Below are positions 1-5,733 of a stretch of DNA of 8,890 bases, one piece after another. This DNA comes from an uncultured Oscillospiraceae bacterium. GTDB lineage: Bacteria > Bacillota > Clostridia > Oscillospirales > Ruminococcaceae. The position numbers were made by a program, and so were the translations under genes. The stretch spans positions 1 through 8,890 of the forward strand of contig CAKSEY010000032.1 of assembly GCA_934448295.1 (NCBI GenBank). Direction: 5' to 3'. Position 1 is the stretch's first letter. The number at the start of each line of letters is the position of its first letter. The notes beneath the pieces are model-generated. The model saw only the letters and a list, made by a program, of their open reading frames with translations. It was not told the origin of the DNA and made no database searches.

Positions 1-158
1 CCCTGTTTCACTGCATTTTTAGCTTTGGTACGTTTTTCGGGATTATTTGCGTTTACACAGTTGTTTTTTCAGACCCGATTATAATCCAGCTCATACTCCT
101 CTGGAGCACTGTCAATAAGATCAAAGAACTCCCGGTAAAAATTAAAATGATATATTTT
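1..158 (-). pseudogene. Protein-like remnant downstream of the 159-572 ORF
   Basis: This stretch has no complete ORF, but on the minus strand the frame of the neighbouring ORF stays protein-like past its TAA stop (159-161). Positions 158 to 72 read KIYHFNFYREFFDLIDSAPE and then EYELDYNRV, ending at a TGA (69-71). After that stop the frame is open again to the window edge (including NNPEKRTKAKNA). Acidic and aromatic residues alternate as in a folded protein, unlike typical random AT-rich sequence. I infer the eroded 3' part of one longer gene, interrupted by stop codons. Alternatively it is the C-terminal debris of another gene. The window ends before this can be resolved. Confidence 0.4.
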
Positions 159-572
159 TTATGATAAATAATCGTTGATCAGCCTGATCCCGTTAATATC
201 TTTTGTATCGAGTTCTGATTCTGGACTGATTTTATCCAGGTTATCAAAAATATCCTTGTAGGTGTTGCAATATTTTGTATAAAACGTATTGAAATTAGCT
301 GAAGAATAGGCACCGGAGTAATTTGTAATAGTTTCCTGGCTGGAATTACCTTTTGCCTTATAGCTTTCGTTCATCCGTTCCATCATGGAGCGGGCTGTTT
401 CGTTATCTGACACGCTTTTTAGCATGATGAACCGTGCGTCCCTGTGGATATCGGGGCAATCGTAGATATTTTTATATGGACTGATATTAATGGTTTTAAG
501 CGAGGAAAACTGAACCGGCGCAAATATCACTCTGATCGGGAGCGATACATTCTGAGGGAGTGTATCTGTCAC
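159..572 (-). CDS. Hypothetical protein, likely downstream fragment of a broken gene
   Basis: This is a 137-residue ORF if started at GTG 572; an AGGA lies about nine bases upstream, which is a weak ribosome binding site. No ATG start exists: the open frame extends back to about 629 and overlaps the end of the preceding ORF. The extra in-frame residues (RLFKKSFLHRIFTVTD) look protein-like, which suggests the frame once continued from the upstream ORF through a frameshift. The N-terminal third is rich in beta-forming residues and proline. The C-terminal two thirds is polar, with many Asn, Tyr, Lys and Asp residues. There is no signal peptide, membrane segment or motif that I recognise. Base composition is AT-rich relative to the genes to the right. 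It is either a separate small protein or, more likely, the second part of a frameshifted gene. Confidence 0.45.
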   Translation of the reverse strand: MTDTLPQNVSLPIRVIFAPVQFSSLKTINISPYKNIYDCPDIHRDARFIMLKSVSDNETARSMMERMNESYKAKGNSSQETITNYSGAYSSANFNTFYTKYCNTYKDIFDNLDKISPESELDTKDINGIRLINDYLS

Positions 573-600
573 AGTAAAAATCCTGTGCAGGAAACTTTTC

Positions 601-1050
601 TTAAACAGTCTGGTGTTCGTTTTGCTTGTCTATATTTATATTCGTTGCATTTTCTATCAGAGAGCAGCGTACTGTGGAATTCGAAAGTTCTTCTGTTGCT
701 TTCTGAAGCAGCAGTTTGACCATGAGATATAGCAGGTCTGCATTGATCTCTTGAATTTCATAGAGCTTGTCGGAGTCTTTTCCACAGATGATTTTCCTGG
801 AATCCACGATGATGTTTTTGAGTATCAGCAGGAGAACATATTCATTATGGCTCAGAAAGTCTATATTAAAGAACATTGACAGCTCATCTTCTATAAGATG
901 AATATTACCCGGATCGTTCACTATGTCAGAATACAAATTCAGATACCTCTGAGGGTCAAGCCCGTATCGGTATCTGGCTGTATTGAGAGCTTCGTTAAAA
1001 ACGCAGTTGTCTTTGAAAAGGCTGAAGAAATAATAGAAATCTTCGTTCAT
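601..1050 (-). CDS. Hypothetical protein (149 aa), probable N-terminal part of a broken gene
   Basis: The start is well supported: AAGGAG lies six bases upstream of ATG 1050. The product is a soluble, mostly helical-looking protein with many Leu, Ile, Asn and Asp residues. Its first 30 residues are rich in aromatics (MNEDFYYFFSLFKD). The middle has a hydrophobic helix-like segment around VLLLILKNIIVDSRK, too short and charged for a confident membrane segment. I do not recognise the family. The ORF ends at TAA 601-603, where the next frame is already open, and the ORF at 159-572 follows on the same strand. The two therefore probably represent one longer gene split by a frameshift. It is transcribed away from the small ORF at 1267, so a divergent promoter region separates them. 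Confidence 0.55.
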   Translation of the reverse strand: MNEDFYYFFSLFKDNCVFNEALNTARYRYGLDPQRYLNLYSDIVNDPGNIHLIEDELSMFFNIDFLSHNEYVLLLILKNIIVDSRKIICGKDSDKLYEIQEINADLLYLMVKLLLQKATEELSNSTVRCSLIENATNINIDKQNEHQTV

Positions 1051-1266
1051 AAATGCTCCTTGGAAAATGGATTCAATTTGTTTCGCCGAAAATCCATTAT
1101 TTGCTGTTAAATATTGCTGAATATAATTTTAAACTCATTGAATAAAGGAAAATAGCTGTGGCGAAAACATTTATTCCGTTTGCTGAAAATCCTTTATTTT
1201 TGTGATACAATATTTGCAGAGCAGATACATAACGAGCTGCTCACAAATATACAGGAGGAATTCAAT
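1051..1266. promoter_or_regulatory. Divergent intergenic region with a plus-strand promoter candidate
   Basis: This AT-rich 216-bp gap separates divergently read genes. On the plus strand TACAAT at 1206-1211, preceded by TG at 1203-1204, makes an extended -10 box. The -35 is poor (CTGAAA at 1183-1188 with a 17-bp spacer). It would start transcription about 50 bases ahead of the ATG at 1267. TTTCGCC at 1081-1087 and GGCGAAA at 1160-1166 form a distant 7-bp inverted pair. GAAAATCC occurs at 1088-1095 and again near 1185-1192. No convincing minus-strand promoter was seen. Confidence 0.4.
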
Positions 1267-1467
1267 ATGAAAACAACAAACAGACAGGTTGAAAACACAA
1301 CAAAGCTCCACGCAGCAGCAAAGGAGCCTTCATGCGAGAAAAAGTCAGATTCGGATAAAGAATTTGTTGTTCAGAGATTTGTAGGTAACGGCAATGTAGT
1401 TACAAGAATTGGAAACCGTAAAGCGATGAATTCGATTCCTAAAAACCGGGAAACCGGCAATGAATAA
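1267..1467 (+). CDS. Small hypothetical protein (66 aa)
   Basis: The ATG at 1267 is chosen because AGGAGG stands about eight bases upstream; an earlier in-frame TTG near 1180 lies inside the promoter candidate and has no support. The protein is highly polar. Its N-terminal half is rich in Lys, Thr, Ala and Ser, followed by a compact, more ordered-looking core (FVVQRFVGNGNVVTRIGN) and a polar tail. There is no membrane segment and a single cysteine. I do not recognise the family. It lies upstream of, and reads the same way as, the 65-aa ORF and the serine recombinase, so it may be cargo or an accessory protein of that integration module; this is inferred from position only. The strong ribosome binding site argues that it is translated. 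Confidence 0.55.
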   Translation: MKTTNRQVENTTKLHAAAKEPSCEKKSDSDKEFVVQRFVGNGNVVTRIGNRKAMNSIPKNRETGNE

Positions 1468-1546
1468 ATGTATATTATTTAGTAAGTGCCCAGGAAAGGA
1501 GATACTGTACAACCAATCCGCCATATAATCAAGCGAGGTGATGAAT

Positions 1547-1744
1547 ATGGGCATGATATTATCATACACTGCTTCGTGCGGTGCCGCCGTGAATTTCAGC
1601 GACGATGGGTATATAAACTCCGGCGAGCAGGAGCTTGCCTTTCGCCGCGAGAACATGAGGAGCACTGCCGAGCAGATAGCGCAGGAAACCCAGCTTAGAC
1701 ATATCTGTCAGGAGAATCGGGACGACTGCCCTGAAACTGCCTGA
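1547..1744 (+). CDS. Small hypothetical protein (65 aa) upstream of recombinase
   Basis: The ATG at 1547 is preferred because GAGGTG (1535-1540) lies six bases upstream. The in-frame GTG 1538 and ATG 1541 fall on or next to that ribosome binding site. The first 25 residues are small and uncharged (MILSYTASCGAAVNFSDDGY), and the rest is a polar, probably helical stretch rich in Glu, Gln and Arg. A TATAAT at 1524-1529 lies just upstream but lacks a good -35. The product resembles no family I know. It ends 78 bases before the serine recombinase and is followed by a stem-loop, so it could be an accessory factor of the recombinase or an independent small gene. Confidence 0.5.
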   Translation: MGMILSYTASCGAAVNFSDDGYINSGEQELAFRRENMRSTAEQIAQETQLRHICQENRDDCPETA

Positions 1745-1749
1745 ATACT

Positions 1750-1794
1750 GCAAAAGCTTCTGATGTTATTTTATCACAATTCAGGGGCTTTTGC
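1750..1794 (+). repeat. 14-bp stem-loop between small ORF and recombinase
   Basis: GCAAAAGCTTCTGA (1750-1763) pairs with TCAGGGGCTTTTGC (1781-1794) along all 14 positions if two G-T wobbles are allowed, with a 17-nt loop. It follows the stop codon of the 65-aa ORF by five bases. No T-run follows the stem, so it is not a standard intrinsic terminator. It may reduce read-through into the recombinase gene, stabilise an mRNA end, or be part of a recombination site. Large serine recombinases often have their attachment site next to the gene, but nothing here proves that. Confidence 0.55.
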
Positions 1795-1822
1795 AAGGTT
1801 TAGTTGAAAGGAAGTGAAATCA

Positions 1823-3364
1823 ATGCTTTACGCAATATATCTCAGAAAATCCCGGGCAGACCTTGACGCAGAAGCCATGGGGCAGGGCGAAACCCTGGCA
1901 AGGCACCGGGAGGCTCTTCTCGACTATGCGGCTAGTCACGGGCTGGAAATAGGCGCTGTTTACGAAGAGATCATATCCGGCGAAAGCATTGACGCACGTC
2001 CGAAAATGAAACAGCTTCTGCGGGAGGTGGAACAAGGGCGCTGGGCGGGAGTACTATGCATGGATATAGACCGCCTGGCAAGAGGAAACAGCGCGGATCA
2101 GGCAAGGGTATCGAATACGTTCCGTATCTCCGGGACGCTGATAATCACGCCGTCAAAGGTGTACGACCAGAGCCGTGAAAGCGATGAGGAATACGTTGAT
2201 TTTGAGCTGTTCATGGCGCGCCGGGAATACAAGGCGATTTCCCGGCGAATAATGCGTGGGCGTATCGCTTCCGTAAAGGAGGGGCATTTTATCGGAAGCA
2301 CGCCGCCATATGGTTACAATAAAGTCAAAGTCGAAAAGGGACGGGGATTTACCCTGTCGCCGAATTCCGAAAGCGATACGGTGAAACAGATATACTCCAT
2401 GTGCGTCAGCGGAATGGGCTGCAACGCCATCGCAAGACGGCTCGATATGATGGGAGCGACCCCGCGAAAGGGAAAATCATGGAGCAGCGCTTCAATTCAG
2501 GATATTCTGAGGAATCCGGTTTATTGCGGCAAGATTCGCTGGCAGTACCGGAGGGAGGAAAAGAGCCTGACAGACGGTATCATCACGACCCATCGGCGGG
2601 AAAATCCCCACTGCATAATCGCACAGGGACTGCACCCGGCGCTGATAAGCGAGGAGGAATTCAATCAGGCGCAGCAATTTCTGAACAGCCGCAGGATACC
2701 GCACAAAAAAGAAAATACGGAGCTGCGAAATCCGTTATCCGGGCTGGTGTACTGCGGTATGTGCGGCAGCATGATGACAAGGCTCGGGACGGGCAGCAGG
2801 AATCACAGCGACACGCTCCGCTGCCCGAATCGGAATTGCGGCAACGTATCCGCAAAGCTGGAGCTTGTTGAAAGCGCTCTCGTTGAGGGCGTGGCACGAT
2901 GGCTCAGCGACTGCTGCGTGAATGTCAGCCGGAAGCCTGCCGCAGATACTGCGAAAGCGGAGCGTACGGCAGCCGATAAGGTACGTTCTGAACTTGCTAA
3001 ACTGGACAGCCAGCGTGAGAAAATATATTCGTTCCTGGAACAGGGGGTGTATTCTGCCGGAGAATTCCGGGAGCGCATGGAAGCGCTCGAAAAGCGAAGA
3101 ACGCAGCTTTCGGAGAATCTGCGGCAGGCTGAGCAGGCAGTCAGCGAGGCTGAGGGCAATCGGCAGCTTTATGCGCAGATAATCCCCGGTGTGGAGCGTG
3201 TGATGGATATTTACGCGCAGTCCACACCGGAGGAGAAAAATCGTCTGCTAAAGACGATAATCAGCCGGGCTGAATACATAAAAACGGAACGCAATACCAG
3301 GGGAAACGCTGACCGCTGCAATTTCACGATTAACGTGACGCCGCTTTTCCCGGAAACAGATTAA
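1823..3364 (+). CDS. Large serine recombinase (site-specific DNA integrase/invertase)
   Basis: This is a complete 513-residue large serine recombinase, the type that integrates or excises mobile elements by a covalent phosphoserine intermediate. The N-terminal catalytic domain (about 1-145) starts YLRKSRAD, with Ser10 as the predicted nucleophile flanked by Arg8 and Arg11. The conserved MDIDRLARG block is near residues 80-88. The recombinase DNA-binding domain follows (about 160-290, from GSTPPYGYN through ILRNPVYCGKIRW). A zinc ribbon has CGMC at 311-314 and a second cysteine pair at 334 and 339. A long coiled coil spans roughly 375-465. The start at ATG 1823 is preferred over GTG 1814 because AGGAAG (1809-1814) lies eight bases before it and overlaps the GTG. 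No frameshift or missing key residue is visible, so the enzyme is probably active. A clear terminator follows immediately. Confidence 0.95.
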   Translation: MLYAIYLRKSRADLDAEAMGQGETLARHREALLDYAASHGLEIGAVYEEIISGESIDARPKMKQLLREVEQGRWAGVLCMDIDRLARGNSADQARVSNTFRISGTLIITPSKVYDQSRESDEEYVDFELFMARREYKAISRRIMRGRIASVKEGHFIGSTPPYGYNKVKVEKGRGFTLSPNSESDTVKQIYSMCVSGMGCNAIARRLDMMGATPRKGKSWSSASIQDILRNPVYCGKIRWQYRREEKSLTDGIITTHRRENPHCIIAQGLHPALISEEEFNQAQQFLNSRRIPHKKENTELRNPLSGLVYCGMCGSMMTRLGTGSRNHSDTLRCPNRNCGNVSAKLELVESALVEGVARWLSDCCVNVSRKPAADTAKAERTAADKVRSELAKLDSQREKIYSFLEQGVYSAGEFRERMEALEKRRTQLSENLRQAEQAVSEAEGNRQLYAQIIPGVERVMDIYAQSTPEEKNRLLKTIISRAEYIKTERNTRGNADRCNFTINVTPLFPETD

Positions 3365-3389
3365 AGGCAGTCGGAAGGCTGTCTTTTTT
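3364..3389 (+). terminator. Intrinsic terminator after the recombinase
   Basis: GGCAGTC (3366-3372) pairs with GGCTGTC (3377-3383) over seven positions including two G-T wobbles, closed by a GGAA tetraloop. It is followed directly by six T residues (3384-3389). The hairpin starts right after the recombinase stop codon. This is a textbook intrinsic terminator and separates the recombinase from the kinase operon. Confidence 0.85.
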
Positions 3390-3428
3390 ACTGTCGAAAT
3401 CTGGTTCTTAATTTCATGGTGAAAATCC

Positions 3429-3457
3429 TTGACTATTCGTTACGAATATGATAAAAT
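3429..3457 (+). promoter_or_regulatory. Sigma-A-type promoter of the AbrB-like/kinase operon
   Basis: TTGACT (3429-3434) and TAAAAT (3452-3457) are separated by exactly 17 bp. Transcription would start about 14-16 bases ahead of the ATG at 3478. A GAGGTGAT ribosome binding site (3464-3471) follows. The spacer is largely occupied by a palindrome, listed separately. Confidence 0.8.
3434..3448. promoter_or_regulatory. Palindromic operator inside the promoter spacer
   Basis: TATTCGT-T-ACGAATA is a perfect inverted repeat with 7-bp arms around one central base. It lies between the -35 and -10 boxes, where a bound dimer would block RNA polymerase. The first gene of the operon encodes an AbrB/MazE-like DNA-binding fold, so autorepression is the simplest reading. 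Binding itself is inferred. Confidence 0.65.
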
Positions 3458-3477
3458 AAATGTGAGGTGATCTCAGT

Positions 3478-4017
3478 ATGGAAACAAGAACAGCAAGGCT
3501 CAGCGTGGGGCATTCCGGGGGAACTGCCGGCGCTGGAAGCCATAATTATAAAGTTACACTGCCGAGTAAATGGATCGAGCGGCTCGGACTCGGGGTGAAC
3601 AATCGTGAAATGGAACTTGCCCTTGACGGCGACAGGATCATTATAACTCCCCGGCTGACTGCGGAGGAGTTCGCAGAGAATGCCATAAAGCACGGACACA
3701 GCGTGTATAAGTTCAGCTTTTTTGACGGCGACAGGCTGTGCAGCGTGATTTTCGCTGATTTCACCGAAAAGCAGGTTCGTGCGGAAAACTATACGGAAAA
3801 CATCGTCAAAACGGCTTTTGGCAGGAATTCCACGCCGTCATGGGAGGACTTCCGGGAATTTCTGAAAGAGCGGTGTATTCCCGGAAGCAGGAGCGGTCTG
3901 AACGAATATCTCGAAACGATAGGCGCAGACAGCAGCGACCCGCTTGACATTCTCCCCATAACCAAAGGCAGAATGGCAGGGGACGATCAGCGGCTGATAA
4001 TGGAGAAATTAAAATGA
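3478..4017 (+). CDS. AbrB/MazE-like DNA-binding protein, putative antitoxin partner of the kinase
   Basis: This 179-residue protein has an N-terminal AbrB/MazE/SpoVT-type swapped-hairpin region (about 18-59: YKVTLPSKWIERLGL, then EMELALDGDRIIITP), the fold used by many antitoxins and transition-state regulators. A middle region (61-117) contains DRLCSVIFADFT and ENYTENIVKTAFG. A C-terminal region (122-179: DFREFLKERCIPGSR ... DPLDIL ... TKGRMAGDD) resembles, from memory, a segment that in other Firmicutes precedes HipA/CtkA-like kinase domains. It is the first gene of an operon with the HipA-like kinase, sharing a 4-nt ATGA overlap that suggests translational coupling and matched dosage. GAGGTGAT six bases upstream supports the ATG. 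I infer that it binds the promoter palindrome and the kinase. It could alternatively be a regulator that the kinase phosphorylates. Confidence 0.75.
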   Translation: METRTARLSVGHSGGTAGAGSHNYKVTLPSKWIERLGLGVNNREMELALDGDRIIITPRLTAEEFAENAIKHGHSVYKFSFFDGDRLCSVIFADFTEKQVRAENYTENIVKTAFGRNSTPSWEDFREFLKERCIPGSRSGLNEYLETIGADSSDPLDILPITKGRMAGDDQRLIMEKLK

Positions 4018-4826
4018 GCGTGAAACTTGTGAGCGATGAGAAAATCGCAGAAACTTCCTCAAAGGGAAACCAGGAGAAATGGCTTGACAACGGCGTGTGG
4101 TACAAGCTGGACCAGTTCGGTTACGAAGCGCTTGCGGAAACGATGGTTTCGCAGCTTCTGTGCCGGAGCAATATTGAACAGGACACGCCGTTTACATTCG
4201 TGCGGTACGATATCAGCCGTGTTATTGCGCACGGTCGGGAGCGGGTATGCTGCGCCAGCGCGGATTTCCTGAAAGAGGGTCAGTCTATAATCACGCTTGC
4301 CCACCTGCTGAAAAGGGAAGTGGGAGAGAGCCTGAAACAGCAGCTCGGGAAACTCCCGAGCGACAAGGCGAGGATACGATATATTGCAGAGCAGGCCGCA
4401 GAAATAACGGGTCTGCGTAATTTCCCGCAGTACCTTACGCTGCTGTTTGAGATAGATTCCCTGATACTGAACGACGACCGCCATCTGAATAACATCGCGG
4501 TTCTGGAGCAGGGCGGCGCGTATGATTACTGCCCCATTTTCGATAATGGGGCAGGGCTTCTGTCGAATATGCAGGCGTATAATATGGGGATAGAGCCGGG
4601 AGGGCTGATCCCGACTGTCATGTCAAGACCGTTCAATATCAGCTTCAACCGGCAGATGGGTACTGTACGGCGGCTGTACGGTAATCAGCTGAACCTCCCG
4701 AAATTCACAGGAGCTGATATCGGACATCTGCTTGCGCCGCTGCTGGAGTACTACCCGAAGCCCCTGCGCGGATATATCTCCGACCGGGTAATGTGCTGTA
4801 TACTCACAAGGCAGAAATTCCTGTAA
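4014..4826 (+). CDS. HipA/CtkA-like Ser/Thr protein kinase (putative toxin)
   Basis: This 270-residue protein belongs to the HipA-like branch of the protein kinase fold. KWLDNGVWYKLDQFGYEAL near 22-40 carries the likely ATP-contacting lysine (Lys31), followed by the AETMVSQLL helix. The catalytic loop is NDDRHLNN (153-160), matching the HipA pattern D-x-H-x-x-N with Asp155 as base and Asn160 as metal ligand. PIFDNGAGLL (174-183) provides the DFG-like metal-binding Asp177. HipA of E. coli is about 440 residues, so this is a short, core-only kinase lacking the HipA N-terminal subdomain. Its start ATG overlaps the stop of the AbrB-like gene. HipA homologues phosphorylate aminoacyl-tRNA synthetases or other translation proteins and stop growth; the target here is unknown. 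Catalytic residues look intact. No obvious terminator follows. Confidence 0.82.
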   Translation: MSVKLVSDEKIAETSSKGNQEKWLDNGVWYKLDQFGYEALAETMVSQLLCRSNIEQDTPFTFVRYDISRVIAHGRERVCCASADFLKEGQSIITLAHLLKREVGESLKQQLGKLPSDKARIRYIAEQAAEITGLRNFPQYLTLLFEIDSLILNDDRHLNNIAVLEQGGAYDYCPIFDNGAGLLSNMQAYNMGIEPGGLIPTVMSRPFNISFNRQMGTVRRLYGNQLNLPKFTGADIGHLLAPLLEYYPKPLRGYISDRVMCCILTRQKFL

Positions 4827-5091
4827 ACCCGAACACTATAATGACGCCGAACGTATACATGATACCATATATCATTATAGCATACCAATACATATTCTGT
4901 TTCCGGAATATTTCGGTGCAACGGCAGACGCCGCCGTTCTTTGCAGCCTGCTGTTCTGTACGGTACCTTCGTTCCTGACCGGCTCGCTCGATTTATTCCT
5001 GTTTTCAGCGCCAGTTTTTCTGATGACTCATTGTAGCACCTGCCGTATTTTTTTCTTCTGACATATCTTTATCAATTCAGATATTTTCCTC
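4827..5091. other. Intergenic region with an inverted repeat and possible decayed minus-strand ORF
   Basis: No convincing gene is present. CTATAATGA (4836-4844) and TCATTATAG (4872-4880) form a 9-bp inverted repeat 27 nt apart, close after the kinase stop; no T-run follows, so termination is uncertain. On the minus strand, ATG 4893 opens a 29-codon hydrophobic peptide ending at 4804 inside the kinase gene. Further upstream on that strand, polar protein-like stretches occur in two frames (from ATG 5067, including MSEEKNTAGATMSHQKN), interrupted by stops. These may be debris of a small one-TM protein gene. The support is weak. Confidence 0.35.
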
Positions 5092-5120
5092 TTGACATTC
5101 CGGAAAAAAAGTGATATAAT
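5092..5120 (+). promoter_or_regulatory. Consensus promoter of the tetR operon
   Basis: TTGACA (5092-5097) and TATAAT (5115-5120) match the housekeeping consensus exactly with a 17-bp spacer, and a TG at 5112-5113 adds an extended -10. Such a strong promoter is usual for operons held off by a repressor. The palindrome just downstream fits that reading. Confidence 0.9.
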
Positions 5121-5126
5121 CCAAAA

Positions 5127-5139
5127 TGAACAATGTTCA
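5127..5139. promoter_or_regulatory. TetR-type operator at the transcription start
   Basis: TGAACA-A-TGTTCA is a perfect palindrome with 6-bp arms. It begins seven bases after the -10 box, so it covers the expected transcription start. TGAACA/TGTTCA-like half-sites are common for TetR-family repressors. With tetR as the first gene, autoregulation is likely; this is an inference from position and symmetry. Confidence 0.75.
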
Positions 5140-5156
5140 CTTTGGAGGTAACGCTG

Positions 5157-5714
5157 ATGAATCCACCTAATACATCAAGAGAGGAAATTATGAGAGTCAG
5201 TCGGAAAATTGTCTCTGAAAAAGGACTTCCGGCACTGAATATGCGGGTTCTGGCGAAGGAGTGCGGAATTGCGCTGGGAACGTTGTACAATTACTATTCA
5301 GACAAGGACGAACTGGTCGTTGCCGCAATAGAAAGTGTGTGGCAGGACATTCTGGAAAAAAGCGCGCCGGACAGCGGGGTCAGCTTTTCGCAGTATGTAA
5401 CGCATATTTATGCGCGTATCCTCAGCGGGCTGAAATATTACCCGGATTTCTTTGCGGCGCACGCTATATCGGTCGCCGGGTCGGCAAAGGGAAAGGCGCG
5501 CGGCACGATGGAGCGCTGCTTCGGTAAAATCCGCGGGGAACTCCACGCAGCCCTGCGGGAAGACAAAAACGTTGACCGCAGCATCTTTTCAGAAACATTC
5601 CGCGAGGAAGACCTTATCGGGCACATACTTGACACCATCACGATTTCTATAATAAACGGCAAGCCGGACTGTGCCGCCCTGACTGAAATCCTTGACCGTT
5701 TATTATATCGCTGA
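5157..5714 (+). CDS. TetR/AcrR family transcriptional regulator
   Basis: This 185-residue protein has the typical TetR length. The N-terminal DNA-binding domain spans about 8-54: a first helix (EEIMRVSRKIVSEKGLPALN), then the helix-turn-helix RVLAKECGIALGTLYNYYSDKDEL. The remainder is helical and forms the ligand-binding and dimerisation domain, which is poorly conserved in this family, so the inducer cannot be guessed. ATG 5157 is preferred: GGAGG (5144-5148) lies eight bases upstream, whereas an earlier in-frame ATG at 5133 sits inside the operator and ahead of the ribosome binding site. It is the first gene of an operon with two membrane-protein genes, the next starting 19 bases after its stop. 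It most likely represses this operon through the palindrome at 5127-5139. Confidence 0.93.
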   Translation: MNPPNTSREEIMRVSRKIVSEKGLPALNMRVLAKECGIALGTLYNYYSDKDELVVAAIESVWQDILEKSAPDSGVSFSQYVTHIYARILSGLKYYPDFFAAHAISVAGSAKGKARGTMERCFGKIRGELHAALREDKNVDRSIFSETFREEDLIGHILDTITISIINGKPDCAALTEILDRLLYR

Positions 5715-5733
5715 AACAAAGGAGAACTATAAT

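Noticed and set aside
444..719. Plus-strand ORF of 91 codons over the left region
   Set aside because: No ribosome binding site, and it overlaps minus-strand sequence with better coding character.
1814..1822. GTG start for the recombinase
   Set aside because: It overlaps the ribosome binding site; the ATG at 1823 starts directly before the conserved YLRKSR strand.
2401..2871. Long plus-strand ORF (156 codons) inside the recombinase gene
   Set aside because: It is an out-of-frame shadow of the recombinase, with no ribosome binding site and a low-complexity polar composition; the recombinase frame carries all the motifs.
2803..3159. 118-codon minus-strand ORF opposite the recombinase
   Set aside because: Antisense shadow, Ser/Arg/Ala-rich, no start signal.
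5133..5156. Longer start for the TetR gene at ATG 5133
   Set aside because: It lies within the operator and upstream of the GGAGG site; ATG 5157 is correctly spaced.
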